Positions 7,129-16,191 of a stretch of 32,443 nucleotides of DNA are shown here, piece by piece (position 1 is the stretch's first letter; every line of letters starts with the position of its first letter). Below the pieces are notes generated by a model, which was given only the letters and a program-made list of their open reading frames with translations, was not told where the DNA came from and did not search any database. The translations under genes and the position numbers were made by a program. The stretch is from contig JAEZSL010000389.1 of assembly GCA_023443925.1 (NCBI GenBank), positions 1-32,443 on the forward strand. The letters are read 5' to 3'. This DNA comes from Bacillota bacterium (GTDB taxonomy: Bacteria; Bacillota_A; Clostridia; Lachnospirales; Lachnospiraceae).

Positions 7129-9027
7129 CTATTTATATTTATTTTCAATCCCGTATTTCTTAATATAGCGCCATAAGGTAGTCGTACTGATACGCAATTC
7201 TTCTGCTGCCTTTGTCCGGTTGCCGCCGTATTTATCCAAAACTTTGATAATCGGAAGCGCTCTTGGATCCTGCAGACCCTCAAGTATGGAATAGTCTTCT
7301 TTTTTCTTGGAATTTGCACTTGCATACATCTGGTTCAACAGCTTTCGTATCACCTGCTCATCCAGTTTTCTTTGATTTGTGGTTAAGATCAAACGCTCAC
7401 AAAAACATTCCAGCTGTATCAAATTACCGCTCCAGATAAAGTTTTTAATTGTCTTTTTTCCTTCTTCGGTTAAAACATAAAATCTGGAATACAAATTCAT
7501 GTATTCTTTAATATACTGGCCTGCATAAAGCTCAACATCTTCCTTACGCTCAGAAAGGGGCGGAATATGCAGATGCAAACCGGACAGGCAGTAAAATAAG
7601 TCCTGGCGGAACTGATGTCCCTTCATTTTTAAACTGATGTCCTCATTACCGGATACGATGAGCCTGACATCCAACGTAGTGATCTTTTCCGCACCGTCTT
7701 TCACAAAGGCTTTATTCCGGATAACCTGATATAAAAGTACCTGATTATGAGGGCTTAATTCTTCTATCTCCTGTATGAATACCGTTCCCCGATATCCGGT
7801 TACCAGTGCTCCCGGATGATCTTTGCCGTTCCCAAAAAGCATATTAGCCTGTTCCGCATCCGAAAGGCCGCCGCAATTTACAGCAATAAACGGGCCGCTT
7901 TTTCTGCTGCTGTTATTATGGATACAGGCCGCCAGTTTATCTTTTTCCGTACCGGTTTCCCCTGTAATTAAGACAGGACTATTGGATTGAGAAAATACTT
8001 TAGCAAGACCCGTAACTTCTTCCATCTGGGATGAAGCATATTTTAACTCTTCAAACCTTGCTTTCGCCACATAGCCTTTTAGATACATTTCCTGGAGCTT
8101 ATCATTTTCAATTCTGGTAGTACCGGATAATCTGTGGCTGTATAAAATGGCACCGTCAACGTCGCCGTTTACTTTAATCGGAACAAGGGTAATGGAAAGA
8201 TTCTGATTATTCTGCTGGATTAAAGTTGAGTAGTCTTCTCGCTTATCAAGAAGTACATTCAGAATTTTTTCACGTTCGGCATCAGGAAGTATCTCCCAAA
8301 TATAACGCTGCATAACGGTATTTTTATTAATACCCAATAACTCCTCCATAACCGGATTCATCATGATAACCTGTCCCTCCAGATTTACCTTGACAATACC
8401 GTTAAAGGAATATTCGGTAAGTACTTCTATATTGGCATTGTTTCTTTTTTCTACTTCCTGCGCATATTTCATTTGAATGGCTGTTTCAATGGCAACTTTT
8501 ATGGAATCCTCTGTGGAGCTTAGAAACATGCAGGGAATCTGAGCCATTTCTGCCTCTAAACAAGCCATGTCTCCACCAATAACGATATCCGGTTTCGCTT
8601 CTATGGCTCGAAGTATGGCCTGATGAAAATCTTCTTCACCTTCTGCTAAAAAACTCAATAATTCAATATTAAAAATATGTTCGAAATAAGTCATGTCACA
8701 AAACATATTTTTTATACCCACTATACCGATTCTGGGTTTCGGTTTACTTACCCGTTTTTTTGCTTCAACAATAAGCAGGGCAATTTCTTGTCCTGTTAAA
8801 GTTATTTCCACTACGGGAATATTCGTAAAATTTTTAATTAATTGTGACTGAATGCCGCGGGCAATAATAATATTGGCTCCGTTTGATACAACACGATAGG
8901 CTTCATTCACTACGTCAGAGGACCTCACATAAGTGACCTCATCAATTTCATAGTGTCTTTTCTCCAACAGGTGTTCCACATCCAGTAACATTTTTTCCTG
9001 GGGTACAAAAATTACAATTCCCGACAT
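7129..9027 (-). CDS. PrpR-type regulator: PrpR_N, PAS, degenerate AAA+ and Fis-type HTH
   Basis: 632 residues with AGGAGG before the ATG. Domains in order: PrpR_N sensor (about 1-190, with RIGIVGIKNM and IVIGGDMACLEAE), PAS (about 197-305), AAA+ (about 325-550), and a Fis-type helix-turn-helix (about 590-630, GNRTKAAEELRISTTTLWRY). Intact relatives are sigma-54 activators. Here Walker A is GETGTEK (356-362; the second invariant Gly is Glu361), Walker B is FIQE (417-420; Asp replaced by Gln419), the second arginine-finger position is Cys480, and the GAFTGA loop that touches sigma-54 is missing, with about 20 residues lost. It therefore probably does not remodel sigma-54 and may regulate a sigma-A promoter. 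The ligand is unknown; PrpR_N domains bind small organic acids or related metabolites. Confidence 0.85.
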   Translation of the reverse strand: MSGIVIFVPQEKMLLDVEHLLEKRHYEIDEVTYVRSSDVVNEAYRVVSNGANIIIARGIQSQLIKNFTNIPVVEITLTGQEIALLIVEAKKRVSKPKPRIGIVGIKNMFCDMTYFEHIFNIELLSFLAEGEEDFHQAILRAIEAKPDIVIGGDMACLEAEMAQIPCMFLSSTEDSIKVAIETAIQMKYAQEVEKRNNANIEVLTEYSFNGIVKVNLEGQVIMMNPVMEELLGINKNTVMQRYIWEILPDAEREKILNVLLDKREDYSTLIQQNNQNLSITLVPIKVNGDVDGAILYSHRLSGTTRIENDKLQEMYLKGYVAKARFEELKYASSQMEEVTGLAKVFSQSNSPVLITGETGTEKDKLAACIHNNSSRKSGPFIAVNCGGLSDAEQANMLFGNGKDHPGALVTGYRGTVFIQEIEELSPHNQVLLYQVIRNKAFVKDGAEKITTLDVRLIVSGNEDISLKMKGHQFRQDLFYCLSGLHLHIPPLSERKEDVELYAGQYIKEYMNLYSRFYVLTEEGKKTIKNFIWSGNLIQLECFCERLILTTNQRKLDEQVIRKLLNQMYASANSKKKEDYSILEGLQDPRALPIIKVLDKYGGNRTKAAEELRISTTTLWRYIKKYGIENKYK

Positions 9028-9077
9028 GTTCGTTCCTCCTAAATTGCATATGTTTAAATTGTCAACTATTCAGGTAT

Positions 9078-9182
9078 CACCCGAGCTTCTGCGAAGTTCG
9101 AGTGATTCGGCGTAACCTATGCAGTTTTTTTGCATAAACGGCGCATCAGCCTTTCAATGCTTTCGTTCATATGAACCGCCGT
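9078..9182 (-). promoter_or_regulatory. Structured, GC-richer leader before the regulator gene with a possible 17-codon ORF
   Basis: Three consecutive foldable units lie in this 203-base gap: a 12-bp hairpin at 9078-9104 (CTTC-TGC-GAAG core), TATGCA/TGCATA around T-rich loop bases (9118-9123 with 9131-9136), and ACGGCG/CGCCGT (9138-9143 with 9177-9182) enclosing the palindrome GTTCATATGAAC (9165-9176). A minus frame 9117-9170 encodes MNESIERLMRRLCKKTA with only a weak GGCGG upstream. The block is clearly richer in GC than the flanking AT-rich sequence. It could be a cis-acting leader, a processing site or an inserted repeat; I cannot decide from one copy. Confidence 0.4.
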
Positions 9183-9230
9183 GACTAAATAATAACAAAT
9201 ATTATATCAATTATTCAGAAGTTTAACTAT

Positions 9231-10196
9231 TTATTTTGATAATTCAGATTTTACGCTGTTTAATAACCCTTTCATATAACCAAAGGAATAGGCAAATGCG
9301 GAATATTTTCCTCCGCAGCTTTCCACAAAATCAGGCACATGATCAACATGAATGGTTCCGTCATAATCACAGGTTACCAATTGTTTCATGACTTGGTACA
9401 TATCCATATAACCATCCTCTAATAAAGTTTCTTCAAAATAAGGAATCGTATTGCTTACATTTCTAAAATGTACTGCAAATACTTTCTTACGTCCTACAAA
9501 TTCTTTAATATCACCCAACAGATCCCCGAAGGCTTCTCCGCCTTCCAGCCAGCAGCCGCAGCAAAGCTTCATACCCAGATAAGGACTGTCCTTTGCCAGT
9601 TCAAAAGCTCTGCGGTAACAATCGCTGTTATGAATTAAATTATGGATTCCAACCAGAGAAGGCACCGGCGGATCATTGGGGTGAAGCGCTATTTTTACGT
9701 TCGCTTCTTCACATACCGGAAGCACACAGTCCAGAAAATATTTAAAATTATTCCAGATATCTTCTTCTGTAAACTCCCTGCCGTGGGTGAAAGGACGTTT
9801 CTCAAGCTCTTTAATGTCAACAATTCTTGCCGGTGCCATCCTGGTATATTCACCAAGATCTGTCTTCGTTGTCAGAACATTATTGGGTTCCCAGGTCATA
9901 TAGCCAACGGGAATACCAGCTTTTCCTAAAATACGCATGAAAGATATATAACGTTCGATATGATAATCCCGATCTTCCAATCCCAAATGAATGGAAGGGT
10001 TTTTGTAATTTTTGGTATTGCCGGCATCTGTAATCGTAAGTCCTAACTTTCCGGTACGTTCTTTTAACCGCATAACGGAATCGTAACTGATATCATTATC
10101 CTGAAATATAACATATACATGATCAATTCCCATCTGCTTTATAAATTTTAGCTGATCATCCGAATAATCTGAAGTAATACCATATTGTACTTTCAT
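9231..10196 (-). CDS. UxuA-like mannonate dehydratase family protein
   Basis: 321 residues, TIM barrel of the UxuA family (D-mannonate to 2-keto-3-deoxygluconate plus water). Metal and active-site residues of the family are visible: His172 in ALHPNDPPVPS, Cys at 212/213/215 in KLCCGCWLEGG, His243 in AVHFRNV and Asp285-His286 in HVDHVPDF. It also has the usual DMYQVMKQL and AFAYSFGYMKGLL segments. Escherichia coli UxuA is 394 residues; this protein lacks most of the insertion between the early strands, which puts it among the shorter clostridial forms, whose substrate may be a different aldonate. AAAGGAAAG precedes the ATG. It lies between the importer's binding protein and the regulator, and fits a sugar-acid route with the DapA-like and GarR-like enzymes upstream. 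Confidence 0.8.
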   Translation of the reverse strand: MKVQYGITSDYSDDQLKFIKQMGIDHVYVIFQDNDISYDSVMRLKERTGKLGLTITDAGNTKNYKNPSIHLGLEDRDYHIERYISFMRILGKAGIPVGYMTWEPNNVLTTKTDLGEYTRMAPARIVDIKELEKRPFTHGREFTEEDIWNNFKYFLDCVLPVCEEANVKIALHPNDPPVPSLVGIHNLIHNSDCYRRAFELAKDSPYLGMKLCCGCWLEGGEAFGDLLGDIKEFVGRKKVFAVHFRNVSNTIPYFEETLLEDGYMDMYQVMKQLVTCDYDGTIHVDHVPDFVESCGGKYSAFAYSFGYMKGLLNSVKSELSK

Positions 10197-10482
10197 TCTG
10201 CTCTTTCCTTTTCTGATTATTACGCTTATTTTTCGCGTTTATCCAATACTTATGTGAAAAGTCCATAGTAATAATTAAAGTTATTCGCCGGCGCTGGGAA
10301 TGAAGCTGATATAATATGGCTTCCTTTACTCTTTTGAAAGGATCGGATGTATCATATAATACACCCAATCCTGTGGTTGGAGTTTATTACGGCTATTTTG
10401 CAACAGCCATCCTTTGGGAGGTAATAAAGTTAATTTGCTATGAACCTAAGTAATTCTTAACTTCGTTGAACTTTAGTTACTT
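10197..10482 (-). ncRNA. Highly structured 286-base intergenic region, candidate cis-acting RNA
   Basis: Read as minus-strand RNA, the region between the binding protein and the UxuA-like gene folds strongly. A hairpin at 10448-10482 follows the upstream stop. At 10383-10428, TTTATTAC/GTAATAAA closes a three-way junction holding GGCT/AGCC (10391-10394 with 10405-10408) and a small TCC/GGA stem. At 10339-10372 a 14-bp stem surrounds a six-base loop, its two G-U pairs formed only in the minus-strand RNA. AAAGG/CCTTT (10323-10327 with 10337-10341) overlaps that stem and could compete with it. A further GAAGC/GCTTC hairpin lies at 10302-10323, and CATAG/CTATG could close the whole set. No known riboswitch was recognised. 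Confidence 0.45.
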
Positions 10483-12090
10483 TTATTGACCGACTTTATA
10501 AGCCGATTCCGGTGTCCACTGGGTAGCAGATACCTGGAAGAAATTAGTGTCAAAAACATTTGACTGTATAAAGTTACAATTGAAGATGATTGATACTGGG
10601 AATAATAAACTATAATCCTGAACCATCATTTTGGCTGCCTTCTGGAGTAATACTTTCTTCTCGTCTATAGTTTTAGCTTCTCTTGCTCCAAACAATGCAT
10701 CCTCATACTCTTTTGGATAATCAAGGATACCTAAATTTTTAATACCCTGAGAAGAATATAAACGAATATAATTGTTGGTAAAGTCCATCTGGCTGCTGCC
10801 GTTACCCATGATAAGACCTTCCATGTTATCTGCCTTCTGTTTTGCTGACATTTCCGATGAGTCCATTACATTAATATTAGCTGTAATACCAATCTCCTGC
10901 AAACAAGCCTGAATAGCAACTGCTATATCCTGATTCTTTTCAATGGTATTTATTACTGTTTCAAATCCGTTCGGGTAACCGGCATCTGCTAACATTTGTT
11001 TCGCAAGATCTACGTTATATTCATAGAATTCTGCGTCCGGATTATAGGCCCAGGAATCCTGTGTCGCAAATAACGGGGAGGCTACACCATATCCGCCGGA
11101 TAGGGATTTCGCAATGTTTTCCCAGTCGATACTATGCATAACTGCCTGACGTACTTTTAAATCACCAAAAGGCTTTTCCTTATCTTTACTATTAAACAAT
11201 ACATATTTTATGTTAGCCAGATTTGCATTCTGTTGTGCGATATTGCTGTAACCCTGCTGAGTTAAAGTATTCGTAACAACCGGATCATATGTGGTAATGG
11301 TATCAATTTCACCATTCTGGAAAGCAGATACCTGAGTATTAGGATCCGGAATTACTACAAACTCTACAGAATCCAAGTAGGGTTGCCCTTCAATACGATA
11401 CTCTTCATTTCTTACATATTTTAATGAACTGTCCTGTGTATAAGAATCAAATTTAAATGGGCCGGTTCCAACAACATGAGTTTTGCACCATTCTTCTCCG
11501 TTTTTGTCATAGGCTTCTTTTGAAACAATACGAACTCCACCGATTACAGCATCCCAGTTATTAGCCCAGGTATCAAAATGAATTACTACTGTTAAATCAT
11601 CCGTTGCTTCTACGGATACCGGATTACAAAGCTCAGAAGCTTTACCGTTTTCGATAAATTTATCAAAATTCCATTTTACAGCTTCTGCATTACATAAGGA
11701 TCCGTCCTGGAATTTAACACCTTCTCTTAATTTAATCGTATAAGTCAGCTTATCTGCATCTGTAATTAATTCCTGTGCAAGCCAGGGTGTTATTGAACCA
11801 TCCGCATTTAATCTTCCCAGCTCTTCTGCCGCCGGTGATACATAATAAGGAACGCCTGTGTCAGGTGCCTGGGGTGGAAACAAAGTAGTTGGACCTTCCA
11901 CTGCGGCTATTTTTAAATCACCGCCGTATTTACCATCACCTTTGGCTGTTTTCGTAGTATCTTTTGTTGACTCTGACGTTGTTTGTTTGTCTACAGCAGT
12001 CTGTCCGTCGTTTTTATTGCTGCCGCAGCCGCTTAATAATCCCCCAAGCAGCGTAATAGACATTGCTAAAGCTAATAATCTTTTTTTCAT
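10483..12090 (-). CDS. Opp/Dpp-family substrate-binding lipoprotein (SBP_bac_5)
   Basis: 535 residues. Signal peptide MKKRLLALAMSITLLGGLLSGC with the lipobox LLSGC and acylated Cys22, then a Ser/Thr/Lys-rich linker. The rest is the family 5 solute-binding fold: TDADKLTYTIKLREGVKFQDG, VVGTGPFKFDSY, LRVRQAVMHSID-like sequence at FGDLKVRQAVMHSIDW, and LAKQMLADAGYPNG. These proteins sit on the outer face of the membrane and deliver peptides, nickel or oligosaccharides to the two permeases encoded upstream. In this operon, among glycosidases and sugar-acid enzymes, an oligosaccharide ligand is more likely than a peptide (inference). AAGGAG precedes the start. A 130-base gap separates it from the ATPase gene. 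Confidence 0.9.
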   Translation of the reverse strand: MKKRLLALAMSITLLGGLLSGCGSNKNDGQTAVDKQTTSESTKDTTKTAKGDGKYGGDLKIAAVEGPTTLFPPQAPDTGVPYYVSPAAEELGRLNADGSITPWLAQELITDADKLTYTIKLREGVKFQDGSLCNAEAVKWNFDKFIENGKASELCNPVSVEATDDLTVVIHFDTWANNWDAVIGGVRIVSKEAYDKNGEEWCKTHVVGTGPFKFDSYTQDSSLKYVRNEEYRIEGQPYLDSVEFVVIPDPNTQVSAFQNGEIDTITTYDPVVTNTLTQQGYSNIAQQNANLANIKYVLFNSKDKEKPFGDLKVRQAVMHSIDWENIAKSLSGGYGVASPLFATQDSWAYNPDAEFYEYNVDLAKQMLADAGYPNGFETVINTIEKNQDIAVAIQACLQEIGITANINVMDSSEMSAKQKADNMEGLIMGNGSSQMDFTNNYIRLYSSQGIKNLGILDYPKEYEDALFGAREAKTIDEKKVLLQKAAKMMVQDYSLLFPVSIIFNCNFIQSNVFDTNFFQVSATQWTPESAYKVGQ

Positions 12091-12220
12091 TCTACACTTC
12101 TCCTTTTAAATAAATAGTTTTTAGTAATTTATATATAATCAGAGCTTCAAAGAAAGACATTGGTGCTCCGATCATGTTTATCCTCTGTAATCTGTGGTAC
12201 TTACATCCAAACCGTTCTTC

Positions 12221-14245
12221 TTACTCATATAAAAAACATGCAGCCTGATGATTTCCCCGTATATTTTTAAGTTCCGGAACTTCCTTTTTACACCGTTCCA
12301 TCGCATGAGGGCAGCGGTTATGAAAAGGACAGCCCTGGGGGCGGTTTCTTATGCTGGGAACTTCACCTTTTATCTCAATCCGGCCTCTCAGTGCTTCTAC
12401 AGCTGGGTCCGCCACCGGTACCGCCGATAAGAGAGCTTTTGTATAGGGATGTAAGGTATCCTCATATAAATCCAGACAATCTGCAATCTCTACAATTCTG
12501 CCAAGATACATTACCAAAATCCGGTCACTGATATGCTTTACCACTGCTAAATCATGTGCAATAAACAGATAAGAGATACCCAGTTCTGCCTGAAGTTCTT
12601 CCAGCAGATTAATAATCTGGGCTTGTATGGATACATCCAGGGCTGATATCGGTTCATCGCAGATAATCATGGAGGGATTCGAAGAAATGGCTCTTGCGAT
12701 TCCGATTCTCTGTCTCTGACCACCGGAGAATTCATGAGCGACCCTGTCCTTTAGCGCCGGGTCCAGTCCTACAATTCGAAATAATTCATCTACTCTGGCA
12801 TCATATTCCGCTCTGTTCTTAACTAATTTATGAACTAAAAGGGACTCCCCTACCACAGCACCTGCCGTCTGCCTTGGATCCAGGGAAGAAAAGGGATCCT
12901 GGAAGATCATAGACATCTTAGGCCTGAAAGGCTTTAACTTTTTGTCCGAAAAACCAGCGATGTCCGTACCGTCAAAAAGGATCTGTCCTTCGTCCGGTTT
13001 ATACATTCTCATTATACTTCTGGCAAGAGTTGTCTTGCCGCAGCCGCTTTCTCCTACAATTCCCAGGGTTTCACCTTTTTTTAATCCGAAGCTGATATCT
13101 TCGATGGCTTTAATATCTCCGACCTTCTTATGCAGAACCCCTTCATAGATGGCAAAGTATTTCTTTACATCTTTAACCTCCAGACATAATTCATTTTTGA
13201 TTTTTTTCACCGGAGCCGTATGGATCTCCTTATTCAAAATCTCAATTTCTTTTTTATCCAGCTCCTCTTTACTAAGGCAGCAGGAGGAAAAATGCTCCGG
13301 TTCCACTTCGATTAATTGTGGTTTACCTTTTTTCATACATTGATCCATACGGTATTCACATCGGTCATAAAAGGCACAATATACGGGTCTGGTAGCCGGA
13401 TTGGGAGGCAGTCCGTCTATGGGGATCAGTACACGGTCTTTTGAATCATTTAACCTGGGAATTGCTCTTAACAAACTTCTTGTATAGGGATGCTTTGGAT
13501 TTTGAAAGATTCTTATGGTATCGGTGGTTTCAACAACACTGCCGGAATACATCACGTAAATTCTTTCTGCATAACGCGCCACAATACCTAAATTGTGTGT
13601 AACAATAACGACTGCGGTATTGGTTTTTTTGGCGACATCACGAATCATCTCCAAAAGCTGGCCTTGGGTGGTTACATCCAGCGCCGTTGTTGCTTCATCT
13701 GCTATTAATACATCCGGTTCCGAAGACATTGCCATAGCTATCATAATTCTTTGACGCATTCCCCCGGAAAACTGCTGGGGATAATAATCAAATCGTTCTG
13801 CAGCATCAGGAATGTTGACCATTTTCAACATCTCAACTGCCTTTTTTCTGGCTTCCTCTTTATTTAGCTTTAAATGAAGCATTATATTTTCCTGAATCTG
13901 ATAACCGATTGTAAGTACCGGATTAAGGGAAGTCATAGGTTCCTGGAAAATCATACTGATTTTACCTCCCCTGATATCCCGCATATGTGAGCCTCCTGCA
14001 GAATACTTTAAGAAATCACCCTCAACCCCGTCCATGTAAACTTCACCGCCTGTCACTCTGCCGGGAGAGGAGACTAACTGCAGCATGCTTAACATGGTAA
14101 CTGATTTTCCACTGCCGGACTCGCCGACAATACCAATTATTTCACCCCGTTTCAGATGCATGGATACACCATCAACTGCACGTACGTCTTTACCGTCCAT
14201 GCGAAAACAGGTCTGAATATTTTTCAGTTCTAACAGATTTTCCAT
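12221..14245 (-). CDS. Fused double ATPase of an Opp/Dpp-type ABC importer (DppD-DppF fusion)
   Basis: 674 residues holding two complete ABC ATPase modules. The first has Walker A GESGSGKS (41-48), signature FSGGMRQR and Walker B VLIADEATTALD. The second has Walker A GESGCGKT (about 395-402), FSGGQRQR and MIICDEPISALD. Each module ends with the oligopeptide-transporter C-terminal extension carrying four cysteines (YCAFYDRCEYRMDQC then SSCC; GCPFHNRC, MERC then AACF), which in some relatives bind an Fe-S cluster. The start MENLLELKN is preferred: AGGAGG is 11 bases upstream, while the GTG four codons earlier overlaps that site. Both ATPases are normally separate proteins, so the fusion ensures a hetero-type pair. 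It energises uptake through the permeases just upstream. Confidence 0.92.
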   Translation of the reverse strand: MENLLELKNIQTCFRMDGKDVRAVDGVSMHLKRGEIIGIVGESGSGKSVTMLSMLQLVSSPGRVTGGEVYMDGVEGDFLKYSAGGSHMRDIRGGKISMIFQEPMTSLNPVLTIGYQIQENIMLHLKLNKEEARKKAVEMLKMVNIPDAAERFDYYPQQFSGGMRQRIMIAMAMSSEPDVLIADEATTALDVTTQGQLLEMIRDVAKKTNTAVVIVTHNLGIVARYAERIYVMYSGSVVETTDTIRIFQNPKHPYTRSLLRAIPRLNDSKDRVLIPIDGLPPNPATRPVYCAFYDRCEYRMDQCMKKGKPQLIEVEPEHFSSCCLSKEELDKKEIEILNKEIHTAPVKKIKNELCLEVKDVKKYFAIYEGVLHKKVGDIKAIEDISFGLKKGETLGIVGESGCGKTTLARSIMRMYKPDEGQILFDGTDIAGFSDKKLKPFRPKMSMIFQDPFSSLDPRQTAGAVVGESLLVHKLVKNRAEYDARVDELFRIVGLDPALKDRVAHEFSGGQRQRIGIARAISSNPSMIICDEPISALDVSIQAQIINLLEELQAELGISYLFIAHDLAVVKHISDRILVMYLGRIVEIADCLDLYEDTLHPYTKALLSAVPVADPAVEALRGRIEIKGEVPSIRNRPQGCPFHNRCPHAMERCKKEVPELKNIRGNHQAACFLYE

Positions 14246-14266
14246 TTTAAACGACACCTCCTGCCA

Positions 14267-15151
14267 TTATAATTCTCCTCTAAGTCTGGGATCCAGGGCA
14301 TCCCGGATACCATCACCAAACATATTTAAGCAAATTACCAATAATGCAACACATATACCAGGCGCTAAAGAAATAACCGGGTTTTGCAGCAGATAATTTC
14401 TGCCTTCACTAACCATTGTCCCCCAGGATGCGGTAGGTGCACTGATACCCAGTCCTAAAAAGCTTAACCCGGCTTCTGACAAAATGGTTCCGCCAACCTG
14501 CTGTGTCATAAGAACAATAATCGGTGAGATCGTATTCGGCAGCAAATGTTTAAACATAATTCCGATATTGCTGACACCCTGAAGCTTGCTGGCCATAATA
14601 TAATCGGACTCTTTTACGGAGTAAACTTGTCCTCTCATCATACGGATATAAGCAGCTATATTAGAAATTCCAAGGATTATAGCAATATTGCGGATTCCAC
14701 CCCCAAACACTGCCGTTAAGGCCATCGCCAGAATAATTGGGGGAATGGCACGGATCGCTTCTGTTAATCTGGTAATGACATCATCGATAATTCCACCGAA
14801 ATAACCCGCTACCATACCAAGGACCGCTCCTATGGCACAAGCTATGATAACCGCTAAAAATCCTATAATTAAGGAAACTCTGGTTCCATATATAATTCTT
14901 GAAAATACATCTCTTCCATGCAAATCAGCTCCGAGCAGGTGCTTTACAGATGGGCTGGCTAATGATGCTGCAAAATCTACTTTATTTGGATTATAGGGTG
15001 CAAAAATAGGCGCACCGATTGCAAGCAGGATAAATAATGCTACCCCGACTGCTCCAACTACAACAACTTTTCTTTTAAATAAGATACGGAGGAATTTCTT
15101 GAATTTAATTAAATTTCCATTGCCGTTTTTGTTTGTTTCTTTTCCTTCCAT
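14267..15151 (-). CDS. Opp/Dpp-type ABC permease, DppC-like
   Basis: 294 residues with a cytoplasmic basic N terminus and one early membrane span (about 29-51, VVVVGAVGVALFILLAIGAPI), followed by the periplasmic-side signature HLLGADLHGRDVFSRIIYGTR of DppC/OppC proteins. Then come five further spans with the coupling loop DYIMASKLQGVSNIGIMFKH and LLPNTISP that docks on the ATPase. The end DALDPRLRGEL is also typical. It pairs with the DppB-like gene 11 bases upstream and is followed at 21 bases by the fused ATPase. AGGTGGTG serves as ribosome site. Confidence 0.92.
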   Translation of the reverse strand: MEGKETNKNGNGNLIKFKKFLRILFKRKVVVVGAVGVALFILLAIGAPIFAPYNPNKVDFAASLASPSVKHLLGADLHGRDVFSRIIYGTRVSLIIGFLAVIIACAIGAVLGMVAGYFGGIIDDVITRLTEAIRAIPPIILAMALTAVFGGGIRNIAIILGISNIAAYIRMMRGQVYSVKESDYIMASKLQGVSNIGIMFKHLLPNTISPIIVLMTQQVGGTILSEAGLSFLGLGISAPTASWGTMVSEGRNYLLQNPVISLAPGICVALLVICLNMFGDGIRDALDPRLRGEL

Positions 15152-15162
15152 CCTATCACCAC

Positions 15163-16107
15163 CTATTCAAATTTAATTCTTGGATCAACAACTGCATATA
15201 AGATATCTGTTATTAAATTAACCATACAGGCAATGAATGCTGTTACCAGTACGCAGGCTTGTACTACCGGTATATCCCTTGAAGTAATTGCTTTTACAAA
15301 AAGAGAACCCATGCCCGGTATGGCAAATACTGTTTCCATAAACATGGAACCGCCTATTAATAATCCAAGTCTCATACCTAAAAGTGTAATAACGGGTATT
15401 AATGCGTTTTTTAAAGCATGAATAAATATAATCTTTTTCTCTTTCAGACCCTTTGATCTGGCGGTGCGGATATAATCCTGCCGGATAACCTCCAGCATAC
15501 TGGAACGGGTTTGTCTGGCTATGGAAGAGATTCCGCCGATTGCCAGACAGAACAGAGGCATTATGGTAGTGGCTATACTCTTTCCAAAGTCCTCCCAGGG
15601 CCATACAAAACCAAAGGACGGCAGCCAGGCAAGCTTCATTGCAAATACATACACCAGTAAAATTCCAATCCAGAATTGCGGCAGACAGGCAGTAATGTTG
15701 GCAATTAAAGTAACTACGGTGTCAATGGGTTTCCCTCTGTATACTGCACTTAAAACTCCCAGTAAAACACCTACCGGAATACTGATAAAAAATGATAAGA
15801 ACGTAAAATACAGGGTTACCGGCATACGTTCCGCCAATAATTGTATTGTAGGCATATGAAACTGTGTGGATTGTCCGAAGTCCCCTGTAAGTGCGTTACC
15901 AAGCCATGTAAAGTACCGGAAAATTACAGGTTTATCCAAGTGAAGCTCCATAAAAACTTTATTGTACATTTCCGGTGAAACTTCATCACCCAGCATTGCA
16001 TATACCGGATCTCCCGGAATAAATGATATAAGCATGAATATGAAAATTGATATCAGGAATAAGATCAGAGCCATCTGAGCAATTCGCTTTACCACATATC
16101 TTCCCAT
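15163..16107 (-). CDS. Opp/Dpp-type ABC permease, DppB-like
   Basis: 314 residues. It opens with MGRYVVKRIAQMALILFLIS, the usual first span of DppB/OppB, followed by FIPGDP, a large outside loop, and the LTGDFGQS signature at about residue 91. The inner coupling loop is DYIRTARSKGLKEKKIIF and HALKNALIPVITLLG; the protein ends YAVVDPRIKFE. Six membrane segments are expected. GGGAG lies ten bases before the ATG. It follows the DapA-like gene after an 84-base gap that contains a small hairpin, so it is probably on the same transcript. Confidence 0.92.
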   Translation of the reverse strand: MGRYVVKRIAQMALILFLISIFIFMLISFIPGDPVYAMLGDEVSPEMYNKVFMELHLDKPVIFRYFTWLGNALTGDFGQSTQFHMPTIQLLAERMPVTLYFTFLSFFISIPVGVLLGVLSAVYRGKPIDTVVTLIANITACLPQFWIGILLVYVFAMKLAWLPSFGFVWPWEDFGKSIATTIMPLFCLAIGGISSIARQTRSSMLEVIRQDYIRTARSKGLKEKKIIFIHALKNALIPVITLLGMRLGLLIGGSMFMETVFAIPGMGSLFVKAITSRDIPVVQACVLVTAFIACMVNLITDILYAVVDPRIKFE

Positions 16108-16149
16108 GAAATACTATCTCCCTTCTTCCATAAATAATATATTTTTCAG

Positions 16150-16166
16150 GTTTTGCGTTGCAAAAC
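16150..16166 (-). other. Intercistronic hairpin between the lyase and permease genes
   Basis: GTTTTGC and GCAAAAC form a perfect 7-bp stem around three bases, about 26 bases before the lyase end on the minus strand reading (after its stop). No T run follows, so it is not an obvious terminator; it may protect the upstream message or lower expression of the permease genes. Confidence 0.4.
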
Positions 16167-16191
16167 ACTTCGCGGTTCTGCTATTGATTTG

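Noticed and set aside
9062..9100. TTGACA on the minus strand just above the regulator start
   Set aside because: No -10 box lies at a suitable distance; the position is already taken by the ribosome site.
10156..10368. 70-codon minus frame (MGVLYDTSDPFKRV...) between the binding protein and the UxuA-like gene
   Set aside because: It covers the strong hairpins of the intergenic region, overlaps the start of the UxuA-like gene and has no ribosome site; structure, not coding, explains the sequence.
16150..16166. Hairpin between lyase and permease as an operon-ending terminator
   Set aside because: There is no T run on either strand, and the downstream permease genes have no promoter of their own that I can see.
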